Assembly (NCBI RefSeq): GCF_964340395.1
Contig: NC_135566.1
Span: 21,536,635-21,600,634 of the forward strand
Direction of reading: 5' to 3'
Length of the DNA stretch: 64,000 nt
From: Glandiceps talaboti
Lineage: Eukaryota > Hemichordata > Enteropneusta > Spengelidae
Under the pieces are notes generated by a model. The model worked only from the letters and a program-made list of their open reading frames with translations. It made no database searches and was not told the origin of the DNA. Positions within the stretch are counted from its first letter, which is position 1, and the number at the start of each line of letters is the position of its first letter. A program made the position numbers and the translations under genes. Positions 34,759-51,789 of the stretch are shown one piece after another.

Positions 34759-35300
34759 TAAACAACTTAAAGTCAAAAACCGCTTGATGTCTAAACGATA
34801 TTTGGTGGGTCCATTACCTTGGGTGTCTAGTTGGGAAATTGTTCAAATCAAAAAGATCGCATCACAGGTGTGTGATTTGGGTCAAAAAATGTGATTTTTG
34901 GTCAAAAAACTTAAACTCAGAAACTACTGGGCAGATTGGTGCGAAATTTGGTGGGAACATTCTTAAGGGGGTGTAAAGTAAGATTTGTTCATGACGGGAT
35001 GATTCCATCAGTGATATGCAAATTAGAGCTAAAAATGTGTCTCTTTGGTTGAAAATCTATAATTCCAAAACCACTGAGCAGATTGAGCTGAAATTTAATG
35101 GGAATGTATCTAGGGATGTATGGACGAAGATATGTTACGCATACCATGATTCCATGAGTGATATGGAATTAAGGTGTAGAAATGTGAATTTTGGTCAAAA
35201 ACTTATATCTCAAAAAGTACTAAGTGAATGAGTTTGAAACTTGGTGAGATGTTTCTAGAAGTGTTATTCTATATCATTGCTTTTCCTCAAAAATCTTCAA
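34700..35300 (+). repeat. Dispersed repeat (GTCTGTCT/GTGT head, CTCAGAAACTACTGGGCAG body)
   Basis: After a CTGT/GT tract, three or four diverged 120 bp subunits contain a CAGATTGGTGCGAAATTTGG-type motif, then TGGGAACAT.CT.A, then a GTGATTTTTGGTCAAAAA motif. A reverse-orientation copy is at 44270-44700. Confidence 0.6.
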
Positions 35301-36960
35301 CTCTGAAATTACCCAGTAGATTGAGCTTAACTTTGTTGAGAATGTGTAGATTTGTCCTCATTAATAGCTGACACAGTGAGAACAGTACATTGTTAATTAA
35401 CTATAATGTTTACTTTACTATTTCCTCTGGTGGTAAAGCCTGTAGCATGGCCAGTTTGGTTTATGACTTGATTATGTAATATGTTGTAAGACAGCTGTTT
35501 CATCACCTACCCATATAAACTGAATGTAGCTTGTGTTTAAAATATTACAATAAGACAACCAAGAAAGTTAAACATGTTACATTGGTATGACTTGGTTCCA
35601 AATTGATTTAAAAAAATAAAGAAGTACAAAACCTTGTAGACACATCCCTTTAAAGTTTGATTAGGATGTTGCTATACTTGTCTTGTACACTTCCAACATA
35701 GGATGGCTGGATTATGATGATGGAAATTAGGTATGAAAATTTTGTTTTGGTTACAACTTTAAATCTTCAAAAAATTATATATCTATCATTGCCCTGAACA
35801 TGAAGTTGTGCGGCAACGCAATATTTGCGCTATTTTTTAGATCTTCCCTTTGGCTCTAGTATCTACATTTCAATTGAGTTATACCTTTACGAAGTTCAAT
35901 TCCGTGAGAGAATGTAATGAAGACAAATGCGTATGCATGAACCATGAGTGTAATATGGCAAGATGGTGTCCATGACGCGATCATGTTGACAGTATACTAT
36001 AGTATATTGTAGTAGGTAGCGTTTGCTGTTATTTTGGGGCTTCTTCTTCTGTGTTTGTGACATTGAATTTGGCGTGAACCAAATCCTACAATTCCTACAA
36101 TGTAAACGCAAATAGAAGTGATTCACATCTAAATTGCAAAGTTGAGTGGGTTTTCAGCTAAATTACGCCTTTACTTGGCATAAAATCAAACATACTCACG
36201 CTAAGTCTAACCCTAGTCCTGCTTGCATACAGAGTGAGTCGTCCCTTCCTTCCCTTCATTGAGGGTCGTGTCAGTAATAGAGACTTGCCAGCATAACTAT
36301 AGCTATTTTTCAGCGTAATTTCATCTACGTTACTGGAATTGTGTTGTTTGGTTCAGAATAAACATCGAAAACTCAAAAGGCTCAAAAATAGAGAAAAAAC
36401 GTTCAAAATTATAACAGGAGGTAAAAATTATTGCATAGCTGCTAGTTGATGGCATTAATTATGTACATTTGTTAGACGAAAGCTATACCTGAATTAAAAG
36501 CTGACACAATTTGACGAGAACATACTTTAAATTTGGGGTGGGAGATATGAGTCCATCCATTTTATTGGGGGACGGGGTATGAGTCTGTTTTGTTTTGCAT
36601 CTCACAGAATTGTACACAGTAAAGGGTTTTGGATTGATCACAAAAATAATGTGCTTCATTATGTGGATATAAGTTGACCAAGGTTACACTTGGCTGTTCA
36701 GTACTAGATTAGTAACTTTTTATAGATCTTGTTAGTGATTCCAAAAAACAATGACAACAATAAAATATTGTATTCTCAATATCAAGCTGGAGGTATCCTG
36801 AAATTTTTCAAAATGAAATATTCTACATTCATTCATACAATTTTGATCCCATAAATTCATGATTTAAATAAATACATCCTGATACACTTGTATTTCATTT
36901 TGGAATAATTTATTAAAGTACAATGTTTGTATTGCAAATTTGGGCATGCACAATTATATT
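35301..36960. other. No gene recognised
   Basis: 1.7 kb of AT-rich sequence. Near 36414 an AGGAGGTAAAAATTA motif is the reverse complement of the start of the repeat at 34135, possibly its far end. Confidence 0.35.
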
Positions 36961-36984
36961 TTGCTCAATAATTTAACCACAACA

Positions 36985-37270
36985 ACCCCCCCCCACACAC
37001 ACACACACACATTATACCACCACTACATACATACATACATACATACATACATTATACCACCACTACATACATACACACATACACACATTATACCACCACT
37101 ACATACATACATACATACATACATTATACCACCACTACATACATACACACATACACACATTATACCACCACTACATACATACATACATACATACATACAT
37201 ACATACACACACACATTATACCACCACTACATACATACATACATACATACATACATACATACATACATTT
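36985..37270. repeat. Compound CATA/CACA satellite with ATTATACCACCACTA spacer
   Basis: Alternating (CATA)n or (CACA)n tracts separated five or six times by ATTATACCACCACTA, so the long unit is itself tandemly repeated. Confidence 0.95.
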
Positions 37271-38280
37271 GTAAACCTGGGGGTTTGCCTTGAGTTGTAC
37301 TGTGACCCACACAAAAAGAAATATATAAAAGAATAGGAAAGTGTTTCAATTAAAAGAAAGCTTTTTAATTAGATTTTTGCACTTAATATACTGTAACTTA
37401 TTTCTCTACATACACAACAACAACAACGATGATGACGATGACGACGACAACAACAACAACAACAACATAACATAAAAGAGTGGTTTAGTTACAAATCAAT
37501 CCTATGATCTCACTCAAACCGGAACCTTTTTTTTCAGCTTCGTTACCGGATCGAACACATTACTTGAACTTACAATTCACTTCATGCTCTTCGAAGATTC
37601 ATTTGAGGTTAACCATAGTTCACACGTACACATCGTTCAGAAATAAAAATTATCATGGTGTATACCAAGTTCACAGTTCTCCTCAGCAACACAAATTTGT
37701 TTATACCATAGTTTTTTTTTAGTTTAATTTTAATAATTGGTGGTTCCCTTACGAGAGGCGCTCAGTTTACATCTGGTAAGTATTATAAGGCTGTATCTTA
37801 ATAATGTAAACTGAAAATGTCATATAATTTGGTACATATATCAACCATAACAATGTGCACATGAGGTTTCTTGATGTAGCTTTTACTTTCAATGAGTAAT
37901 TTGCATTATTAATGATCTTCAGTAATTAAGCTATATCTGTGAAATACATAGACCATATAATTTAGCACATACATCAACCGTGAGAAAACACTCATATCCT
38001 CTAAAGCCTGTTGGTATAGTTTTTAATTTTAATGGGTAATTTGCATAGTTAATGATTTTCAGTAATTACGCTATATCTTAAGAATACAAACTTCAAAATT
38101 TTATTTAACTTGATACATTCATCAACCATAAAAAATAATACGTTTTGATGTAGTTGCTTGTGTAGTTTTTAATTTTGATGTCTAATTTCCATAAGTAATC
38201 ATTTCCATAATGAGCTAAATGCTTAATTTGCATAATGAATGTCTTTTTATTACTAGACAATATGTTAACCAAATATTTGG
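37271..38280. repeat. Non-coding; repeat family related to 33475-34500
   Basis: 37410-37470 is CAA/GAC microsatellite. From about 37770 to 38260, subrepeats with TATCTTAA, CATATAATTTGGTACATA and TAATTTGCAT match those at 33700-34450. Confidence 0.5.
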
Positions 38281-38636
38281 AGTCATGATGGGTGAATGGT
38301 TAGCGTGACCGGCTTGGAATCTACAGGTTGCAGGTTCGAGCCCCGTCGCAGCCTGCTGTTTGTTTCTGAGTGGCTAAAGTCCTTGGGCAAGATTTGAACC
38401 ACGACTGTGCTTCAGTCAACCCAGCTGTATAATTGGGGACCTGGTAGGATGTAGGTTGCAATGTGAAGGCTTTAATCCTAAGCGCTGAAATGGCTGCAAT
38501 GGATTGTATGCTCCCCGGGGAGTTGAGGAAGACTAAAGGGCCGTTGTGCCGTTCTGATCCGAGCCAGGGGTAATAAATTGTAAAGCGCTTTGAGCACGGT
38601 GTGGGAAAGCGCTATATAAGAACCCAACATTATTAT
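38281..38636 (+). mobile_element. tRNA-derived SINE, near-complete copy 2
   Basis: Starts GGAGTCATGATGGGTGAAT, with box A-like GGTTAGCGTGACC and box B GGTTCGAGCCC spaced as in a tRNA gene. The body includes TGCTTCAGTCAACCCAGCTG and GGGGACCTGGTAGGATG. The tail is GTAAAGCGCTTTGAGCACG, then GGAAAGCGCTATATAAGAA, then ATT repeats. The same family as the minus-strand copy at 10613-11097. The tail resembles the 3' end of L2-type LINEs. Confidence 0.88.
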
Positions 38637-39768
<1,132 letters not shown>

Positions 39769-40032
39769 GTTTAGTATTAAGGCATGCCTAAAAATAGTTT
39801 AAATCAGCATGACAACTCGCGCGCTGTTTTGCCAGCGTAGTAAAGTCACGCAATAAAAAGCCTCAGCTGCAACCTCAAAAGTGAAAAATCGCAAAGTATG
39901 GAGTTATGCCTTTATGGTACTAACCCCTTCAAATAGAAATCCTAATATGATATCTTCTATATTTGAAATCGTGTGTTATCGTCTGATGAATGTCAAACAG
40001 CAATGTGAATCTAAATCGTATTTATTTCCCAC

Positions 40033-40042
40033 CATAAAAAGG
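40033..40042 (+). promoter_or_regulatory. Possible TATA element of the sulfotransferase gene
   Basis: CATAAAAAGG lies 56 nt before the ATG, which would leave a 5' UTR of about 30 nt. It lies outside the part of the 5' flank that the pseudogene clearly shares. Assigned on motif and position only. Confidence 0.3.
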
Positions 40043-40097
40043 GTGGCACTCCTTTCCGCCTGTCCAAAATTCTGTCTTTCAATCATTCAACAACAAC

Positions 40098-41042
40098 ATG
40101 GCGTCACTACAGAAAGAAGAAACTACCCAGGCTGTAGAAACCACACCACTCGTAACATTTCAATATCGGGATGTCTGGTTTCCATCCTTAATGGATGAGC
40201 AAAAGGTGAAAAGTGATCTCGTTGATGACTTTTCATGGCGTCAAAGTGACGTTGTTGTCATTGGATACCCAAAGTCGGGTTCGACGTGGGTTTCAAACAT
40301 TCTCCAGAATATTCAAGACTTTGGTCTGGTCAGTCGGGGAAACAGTAAGCAATTTCTTCCATTTGATTGGTTGATAGTTAACCCAACATCAATGCCAGGA
40401 GTACGTGGAGAAATAGCGGCACAATTTCAGACCGGGCAACTTGACCTCAAATCACCTCGCTTGATTCGATCTCATTTGCCATTACACTTGTTTCCATGGA
40501 AACAGGCAAGAGCCAGCAATGTAAAGACAATCTGTGTCATTAGAAATCCGAAAGATGTCTGCGTCTCAATGCACCATTTTATTAATGGAATTGGACATGG
40601 AAAGATGGCACTGGAATGGAACAAAACTGTGGAAGAATTCGCGAAGGGAAGAATCCCTTTAGGTCCATGGTTACAACATGTCATTCAATGGAAGACAGTC
40701 GGTATAGAAGACAACGTCTTGCACGTAACATACGAAGATGTGAAAGAAGATATGAGCAACGCTATCCGAAAATTTGGAAATTTCTTACAAGTTGATTTGT
40801 CTGATCAAGATATTCAGCGAATTGAGATAGCATGCTCTGTTGAAGGAATGAGAGAGTCCATCCACAAATACGTCATACACGATTGGGGCTTTGTAGACGG
40901 AGATGTCAAGCAATTTGTTAGGAAGGGAATTGTTGGTGATTGGAAGAACCATTTCTCGGTTGCTCAGAACGAAATGTTTGACGAGGAAATTGTTAGCAGA
41001 TTAGAGGAAGCAGGCATACCTATGAAGTATGAATTGCCATAA
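40098..41042 (+). CDS. Cytosolic sulfotransferase (SULT family), intronless
   Basis: 314 aa, close to the roughly 290-300 aa usual for cytosolic SULTs. Such enzymes transfer sulfate from PAPS to small hydroxyl or amine substrates. Visible hallmarks: 5'-phosphosulfate loop YPKSGSTWV (residues 57-65), catalytic His126 in RSHLPLHLFP, 3'-phosphate contacts RNPKDVCVSMHHF (149-161), and the C-terminal RKGIVGDWKNHF (275-286). No signal peptide or membrane segment, so cytosolic. The ATG (ACAACATGG) is the first in frame and is shared with the pseudogene copy. The single exon is unusual, because animal SULT genes normally have introns; retrocopying is possible but unproven. The substrate cannot be told from sequence. 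An inverted, broken paralogue lies at 49766-50679. Confidence 0.93.
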   Translation: MASLQKEETTQAVETTPLVTFQYRDVWFPSLMDEQKVKSDLVDDFSWRQSDVVVIGYPKSGSTWVSNILQNIQDFGLVSRGNSKQFLPFDWLIVNPTSMPGVRGEIAAQFQTGQLDLKSPRLIRSHLPLHLFPWKQARASNVKTICVIRNPKDVCVSMHHFINGIGHGKMALEWNKTVEEFAKGRIPLGPWLQHVIQWKTVGIEDNVLHVTYEDVKEDMSNAIRKFGNFLQVDLSDQDIQRIEIACSVEGMRESIHKYVIHDWGFVDGDVKQFVRKGIVGDWKNHFSVAQNEMFDEEIVSRLEEAGIPMKYELP

Positions 41043-42337
<1,295 letters not shown>

Positions 42338-43325
42338 GTCAACAGGCCTAACTGCGGGTCAATTTGCGGGTGGTTCACACGACAATTATTTGTATAAAAT
42401 CATCCAAAACATATATAAGTTTACAAAAAATAATGACAAATGAATACATATATACATAAATAATCTGTATGAGCACATAAGTATTCAGTCAATGGTGGTC
42501 AACCTCACTATGATGATGATTAATTTTTTTGGAGCTCTGTTGTGACAATAATAGAGACAAAATTACTGGATGTACTGATTATTCAATTATTCATTATTCA
42601 CTTTCAAGGTTGTGGCTGTTCCACTATTCCTTTCTGTTCCTCAGTGATGTATTAAACTACTGCCTGACTACTGGTTGTCATCTTACTGTGGTCAGGATAG
42701 TGTGTGGGAGCCATTGTGTCACTAGTCAGACTAATTTTATTGTATAAGGTAGATTTCAGCCATAATCTTGACTTGGTGTTTTTTAAAACAACAGGACCAC
42801 TTCCTGTTATCAGTAAGAGTTGTTTCAGAGATAAGTTGGTCCACTATCATCTCTGTTACAGTAAATAGTTAATGTTATGTAATCATTTAAAGTACATTGT
42901 AATAGTGGAATTGAGATATTTTCAGAGGTCAATTCTATGCTAACTATAATCATTGTTTTAAAATAGCCATCACGTTTAGGGGTGGGGGTATAATATACAA
43001 AATTATGTGTGCAGTTAGCCCAACACATAGGTTCTATTGAATAATACAGTGCATGTCGCATGTGACCTGCACAATAAGTTACCCCCATTGGCCAGCCAAA
43101 CAACAAGTTTTGAAAAGTAAGTAAAAATAGCAACCCGCAGCCTGCACAATAGTTAAACTCACTTCCCCACAGTAACCCGCAGTGGCCCGCAACAGTTACA
43201 TTCCCAGGCCCGCAGCGACCCGCAGCAGCCCGCAACCTGAACAAAGTTACCCGCAGCGACCCGCAGCAACCCGTAACCTGAACAAAGTGGCCCGCAGCAG
43301 CCCGCAACCCGCACAATAGTTACAC
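42338..43325. mobile_element. Possible element bounded by inverted GCGGGTT-rich ends
   Basis: Left GGGTCAACAGGCCTAACTGC plus GGGTCAATTTGCGGGTGG. Right (43130-43320) is a degenerate 13-30 bp repeat of CCGCAGCGACCCGCAGCAGC type, ending CCCGCACAATAGTTACAC. The GCGGGT and ACCCGC motifs are inverted relative to each other. No transposase or clean target duplication, so speculative. Confidence 0.35.
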
Positions 43326-43469
43326 TCTTACTACTAATGGTATTAGCTTACGGCGACTATTACGTACCTTTGGCCAAAAGTCTTCGACAATTCTTATATC
43401 AGAGTTCCGTTGTAGCGTTTTCGCAGATTGAATAACTTTCGACAGAGTTTTACATTTTAGGAATTTATT

Positions 43470-43998
43470 TCACATACAATGCCGTCATCCCTTCTATAAT
43501 TAAGTCTATGTGTCCGTTCAATGGCGTTTTCATCTTCGGCAGCTTCCATGTTTAATTTATCTTTCAAAATTCCGCGAACTTTTCGTTCACAGCATCCCAG
43601 CTTTCAGACTCATCTTCCGGTACACCTTGAATAATTACGTTACTCTGGCAAGATTCACTTCTGAGTTGATCATATTTGGTATCCAGATCTTCAACCTGTT
43701 TTGTCAAAAGTTCGTTTTCTTTTGCCAGACGCTGATTTTCTTGTTGAAGTTTTGTAATGTCTTCTGCAGTTTTTCCTAGTTTCCTAGTTACTTCTGTACG
43801 AAATGTTCTCATTTCATTTTGTTTGTCTCCGAGCACTGCTAGTATGTCACGATTGCCGACCTCCACGTCACTGTCTTGTGATGATGTAGGTAATAATAAA
43901 TGACCAGTCGAGGAAAGTGTCGCCTGTCTTCTGTTTCTTGCTGTGGCAGATTTTTGCCTATCCTTCCCTGTTGTTATCTTTGTCATATACACCATCAT
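43470..43998 (-). pseudogene. LINE ORF1-like protein, N-terminal part, frameshifted
   Basis: The 144 aa minus-strand frame starting at 43998 has a basic N-terminus, then heptad-like LGKTAEDITKLQQENQRLAK and ELLTKQVEDLDTKYDQLRSE (a coiled coil), then SNVIIQGVPEDESESWDAV, the beginning of the RRM-like domain of L1/Tx1 ORF1 proteins. It hits a TGA near 43565. Reading in the next frame continues with NMEAAEDENAIERTHRL, and IER-x-HR is a hallmark of ORF1. A 1 nt loss in the T run at the shift is the simplest explanation. These proteins bind element RNA as trimers. ORF2 is absent nearby. Confidence 0.8.
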
Positions 43999-44269
43999 TT
44001 GATGTTGCTATGAGTGTGATCTTGTTGGTGGGCATATATATGTGTCCATTATATGAAAGTTTGTGACTTGTGTATTCATCCCTGTCTTTGCATAATGCAC
44101 CGTTATTTCACTGTTGCTGTGGGCATGGTCTTGTTGCTAGGTATATTTGCATACAATTTTTGAATATTTATTCACTTCCCTGGCTAAGTGTTTGCTAAAT
44201 TTACTGGCATTTACCTGTTGCTAAGGGGATAGGCATGGTTGCTATGGCCAGTTGTGTTATTTTCACTTA

Positions 44270-44700
44270 AACATCTGCACAATAACTCTTCTAGAAACAT
44301 TCAAACCAAATTTAAGCTCCCATTCACCAAGTAGGTTTCTAGATATAAGATTTTGACCAAAATTCCTTTGTTTCGACCTAATTCCATATCATTGATGCGA
44401 TCATCATTTCCTGAATACTATTCTTCATCTACATAGCCCTAGAAACATCTTAATCAAAGTTCAGCTCAATCAGCCTAGTAGTTGTAGAATTAACACTTTT
44501 TGACTAAAAAATAATGTCATCAACAGTTCTTCATCTATATTCCTAAGGACATCATCATCATATTTCAGACCAATCTGACCAAGTGATTTAAGTTTAAGAT
44601 CTTTAAATCAAAATGTGTGTATTTTTGATCCAGATAACACACCTGTGGTGCTATCATTTTCATTTGAACATTTTTCCACCTATAGCCCCTAAGTAAGCAA
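44270..44700 (-). repeat. Reverse copy of the dispersed repeat at 34700-35300
   Basis: On the minus strand, subunits with TTAAATCACTTGGTCAGATT, TTTAAGATCTT and TCAAAAATCACA-like motifs match the plus-strand family in order. It extends upstream with further diverged subunits. Confidence 0.55.
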
Positions 44701-46389
44701 CTGGTTATTTTCCCTGGCCTGGGGTGGGTCAACGAATTTTTCCATTGGGCTGTCAAAAAGTCTTTGCCCCTCTGTTAAAGCAAAAACAGGATGCGCCCCC
44801 CCCCCCATCAGCTATTCGTAACACATGAGGACAGCCCCCCCCCCCTCTGTAGATCATATTCATATGCCATGATTTTCGTCATGACACTAAAGAATGGACT
44901 GTTTGACTATGTGTCTCACATCAAAAAATAATTTGCAAGACAACACCGTGATGTAATAGCAATGAATGAAAAGGTATACAGGAAGAGTTTGAGAGGGGTG
45001 TAATGTCCACCTCTCATGGCGTTCCTAAGGGTCTCCTCCTAGTGGTTCTAAATTTGTTTTTATTTAACTTGTTAAGGTTATTTTAGACTTAGTCTAGCAA
45101 TTTCACAGCCCTACAACACAACAGCAGTAGGTAGGGACAGAATTGTTTTACTCCATGAGTCTTTCAAGGCTGTTGATAGCCATTTATGCAAACTCTCTAT
45201 ACATAGGGTTGAAATGTTCAAGAAACGTTTAATAACACCATGACAGTAAAAGGTAGTATATTTGATTGGTGGTTGACTAATCCCACTCACCACACACATA
45301 CACTCATCTGGGAGTCCTAGAAGTTCTGGAGATTTGTTGACTTTATTAACTTAAAGGTAATTTTAGGTTATCCTTATCCTTTGACAACTTCGAAAAGTTA
45401 AAGTTAATGTAAATTTTAATAGTATATACATGACATATAATAGATTGTACAATAGCTGAAATATATATGAAAAATACGAATCGGTGGTTAACTTTCAGTG
45501 TGAGTTTGCTTTAACATGAGATACATACTATCATGTCATGTCATGTCATGTCATATCATATCATATCATATATCATATCATATCAATTAAAGCTATGAAG
45601 GCTAAGAGCATATGAGCTGATCGTGAGTCAAATACCAACAATGAAACAGTCAAATTTTCAATAGACTGAGCGTGTATACAGTTACTACTATTTGTGCACA
45701 TTTGAAATCCCATTTATTGATGTCAAATACAAAGTATAGTATTAGGAACGTGGCGCTATTGAATTTATGCCATAATTATACAAATATTATACCTCATATT
45801 TATTTAGTATAGATACCTATATATACCTTATATAAATAAATAAATTAACTTGAACTTGAACAACCCCACTGTGAATACCATCTTCAATGGAGACAAGAAG
45901 AAAAGATAGACAGTTGCTTAGTTACGAGATAGATAGTTATTAGTTCCTTGTTTACCACTTCTATTCCTATTTTGTAGTCGTTATCTCACAGTCATCACCA
46001 CAATATCGTTCTCAATAGCGACTTGAATCTGTCACTTTATTTGAAAGCCCGATTAGTTGTTCATTACACTTCAGTCCAACAAATATGTTTGGTAGTCTGT
46101 AGATTACACATACATGTACACTGAAATATCGCCCTCTCTATCTTGGACAAGGTGGCATTGCTTTGTGTCACAAATGTCCTCTTGGTTTAACGCGACTATG
46201 ATTTCGAAAGACTTTACTATAGTAATGCAATGGTTGAGAATGGAAAATGTTTTGAAAAGTCAAACATTCGTAATAGTTAAGAGGTACAAGGGTATCGTTG
46301 ATTACTTGTTAATTGCATTATAAAGGAGTGAATCCAGTTTCGATACTCACTGTTCTGTACATGTGTCTTGGAATCTTGTTTTCTGACCA
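44701..46389. other. No gene recognised
   Basis: Non-coding. Holds short C homopolymers (about 44800-44845), a CATGT/CATAT pentamer run (45533-45588) and an AATAAATAAATTAACTTGAA tail-like motif at about 45834 that may mark a retroelement end. Confidence 0.4.
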
Positions 46390-46790
46390 TATTTTTTATG
46401 ATTTGTAATCTTTCTCCTATCACCATTATCTTCTCCATTTTCTTTCTTCACCTTACATGATTTTTAAATTTCCTGCGTGTCTCAAGAATTGTCCTGAATT
46501 TACGTTTGTTTTACATTACAGACAGAGAATAACTGTACAAGTTTGAACATAGATGGTTTCTTCCAATAATATGGTTTATTGTATTTGGAGTGAAGGTCTG
46601 TGTAACAAAAGGGCATAAAGAACACAATGGAACTCGTTCTCAATGTCATTGTCACATTTTGGGCAATTTCTCAAATTCCTGGCTATATACCTTGATAGCG
46701 TCCGGGTTCTATGGTTAAACTATGTGACGGCAATCTGTATTTAGCGATTAATTTCTTAAAATGCACTGGTAAGAATTTGCACGATTAATA
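46390..46790 (-). pseudogene. Degenerate LINE reverse-transcriptase zinc-region remnant
   Basis: Reading the minus strand in pieces gives RLPSHSLTIEPGRYQGI, then a frame with FEKLPKM, CSLCPF and YTDLHSKY, then KPSMFKL. The order LP-x-HSL-x-IE-x-GRY ... C-x-x-C ... L-x-x-KY ... P-S-M-F-K is usual near the C-terminus of LINE polyproteins. Several stops and shifts make it a relic. Confidence 0.55.
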
Positions 46791-47053
46791 TTGAAAGCAA
46801 AACAAATCATTTCAATGCTTATAAAATACACTTTGGTGAAGCTTCAATTGGAATCTTTCATAAGTCTGTCTATTTCATTTGTGTTGCCTTGGTATAATAG
46901 ACTATAAGCGGCAAGAATTTCGTTTCCTTTTGTTATCTTCTTATTCAGGACGTGGCATAACATCATCACACCAGTTACTAGATACCGTATTGTTATACGA
47001 CTGAACAAAATCGTCGGTAACAATAACCTTTGTCTATTTAATACTGTAATTCT

Positions 47054-49640
<2,587 letters not shown>

Positions 49641-50700
49641 TATCTGTAACTGTCAAATCATAGCTATAACTGTCAAATCAGTGTACTAAATTTGTGGAAA
49701 ATCTAACACCAAAACTAAGGCTGATCTGTTCAAAGTTCACTGCACCACCTTATCATAAACGTAGTTTATGGCAATTCATACTTCATAGGTATACCTGCTT
49801 CCTCTAATCTGCTAACGATTTCCTTGTCAAACATTTCGTTCTGAGCAACCGGGAAATGGTTCTTCCAATCGCCCACAATTCCCTTCCCGAAAAATTCCCC
49901 ATCGTGTATGACGTATTTGTGGATGGACTCTCTCATACCTTCAACAGAGCATGCCATCTTTATTCGCTGAATATCTTGATCAGACAAATCTAGTTGTAGG
50001 AAATTTCCAAATTTTCGGATAGCGTTGCTCATATCTTCTTTCATATCTTCGTATGTTATGTGCAAGACATTGTCTTCTATACCGACTGTCTTCCATTGAA
50101 TGACATGTTGCAACCATGGACCTATTAAAAGGGATTCTTCCCTTCGTGAACTCTTCCACAGTTTTGTTCCATTCCAGTGCCATCTTTCCGTGTTGAATTT
50201 TTTTATTGAAATGGTACAACGAGACGCAGACATCTTTCGGATTTCTAGTGACGTAGATTATCTTTACATTGCTGGCTCTCGCTTGTTTCCCTGGAAACAA
50301 GTGTAGTGGCAAATGAGATCGAATCAAGCGAGGTGATTTGAGGTGACTGCAATTGAGCTGCTATTTCTCCGCGTATGCCAAAGACTGGTGTTGAATTAAC
50401 CAGTAACCAATCCAAGGCAATATATTCGTTACTGTTTCCCCGACTGACCAGACCAAAGTCTTGAATATTCTGGAGAATGTTTGAGACCCACGTTGAACCC
50501 GACTTTGGGTATCCAATGACAACAACGTCACTTTGACGCCATGAAAAGTCACCAACGAGATCACTTTTCACCTTTTGCTCATCCATAAAGGATGGAAACC
50601 AGACATCTCGATATTGAAATGTTACGAGTGGTGTGGTTTCTACAGCCTGGGTAGTTTCTTCTTTCTGTAGTGACGCCATGTTGTTGTTGAATGATTGAAA
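49641..50700 (-). pseudogene. Inverted pseudogene copy of the sulfotransferase gene
   Basis: Coding homology runs from the ATG complement at 50679 to the stop at 49766, with homologous 3' flank to about 49650 and about 20 nt of 5' flank. The first ~108 residues are nearly identical to the 40098 gene, including YPKSGSTWV. Then an 11 nt deletion near 50348 shifts the frame, a 4 nt insertion near 50125 (TTAA added in the CCCTTTAGG context) shifts it again, and 24 nt are missing in frame just before the GIVGDWKNHF motif near 49890. The catalytic-His and RNPKDVCVS segments survive only out of frame with the start. A functional protein is unlikely. Confidence 0.92.
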
Positions 50701-51780
50701 GACAGAACTTGGTCAGGTCGAAGGACCCGTCAGGTTGAGAACAAATCATATTTGGATTCATATTCCAATTTAAATGATATTTGGATTCACATTGCAATTT
50801 GAATTATATGATGACCACACATCAGAACTTAAAGTTAAAGCCCGTTTTGCTAGGATAAGTAAGAAAATCTTATTCATTCTTCGTTTTTTGAATCTTGGTC
50901 TTAGCATAGTACTGAGAATTTCTTGTTTCGAGACTCAATGGTTATTTGACACACAGCAAGTAAAGTTATGTACATCTGGATTTCGCCATGCAAAAATTAT
51001 ATATTGTTTTTTTATTTTCTTTTTCCCTTCAGTGTAAAACAATATCAAATTGTTCAAAAATGAATAAGTATTTCTGTTGAACAGTACGGGTGATATGTGA
51101 AACATAAAAACTCGCTTTTTTCAAAACGTCGATTCAAATTGACGACGATGAAAGTGATACGAATGAAGATATTCCTGCAGAATTGGTCACTCAGACTAAA
51201 ACAAGAAGTTCGAAACAGAACCAACAGAAACTAAACAAGAGTGCTAATGCATCTGCTGAAGGAAAAATATCCATATCGTAATATTCAACATGTCAGTCTG
51301 ATAGTACTGAGTCGAGAGGAAAACATTCAGCAAGAAAGACATATGAGGTAGACCATTTGATATCCTGGGAGGGGGAGGGGGGGGGGCTTTGAAGATTGAT
51401 GGAAAGTCATTATTTTTTCCCACCTGCTTGCCTGTGAATTTTTTTTCTCCTTCGCCTATGCTGGCAACTTTTTTTTCTTTCCTTCTTTGAGATATCCGGA
51501 TTTTTTTATGTCAATATTGAACACCTACATTTGTTGCCACAATTTTCTGTTTGGTTTTCGCACAGGGTAATACAGAGAGTAAAAAGATGCTGTTCTATCA
51601 CGCACATATTATATTTAGAAAACTACATATTTCAATACATGTTTGATTTTCAATAAACATCATTGACAGTTTTTATGCCATGGTATGATGACACACTGAA
51701 ATTGCAAATCGGAAACTTGATTGGTGAGCTCAAACATTCAGACAGACTGGTCAGTTTCTCCAGCCTGGTGGTGGTCAAAG
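50701..51780. other. No gene recognised; possible LINE 5' region
   Basis: AT-rich DNA. A 50-codon open stretch at 51140-51280 (DDDESDTNEDIPAELV...KQNQQKLNKS) is acidic then polar and could belong to the LINE whose endonuclease begins near 51790, but this is a guess. Confidence 0.35.
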
Positions 51781-51789
51781 GTCAAAGGT

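Noticed and set aside
42825-43316. 163-codon minus-strand ORF
   Set aside because: Its first half is the CCGCAGC-type degenerate repeat read in reverse and the rest has no family features.
51140-51365. Acidic open stretch considered as a host exon
   Set aside because: No splice sites or family match; it may belong to the adjacent LINE, but this cannot be shown.
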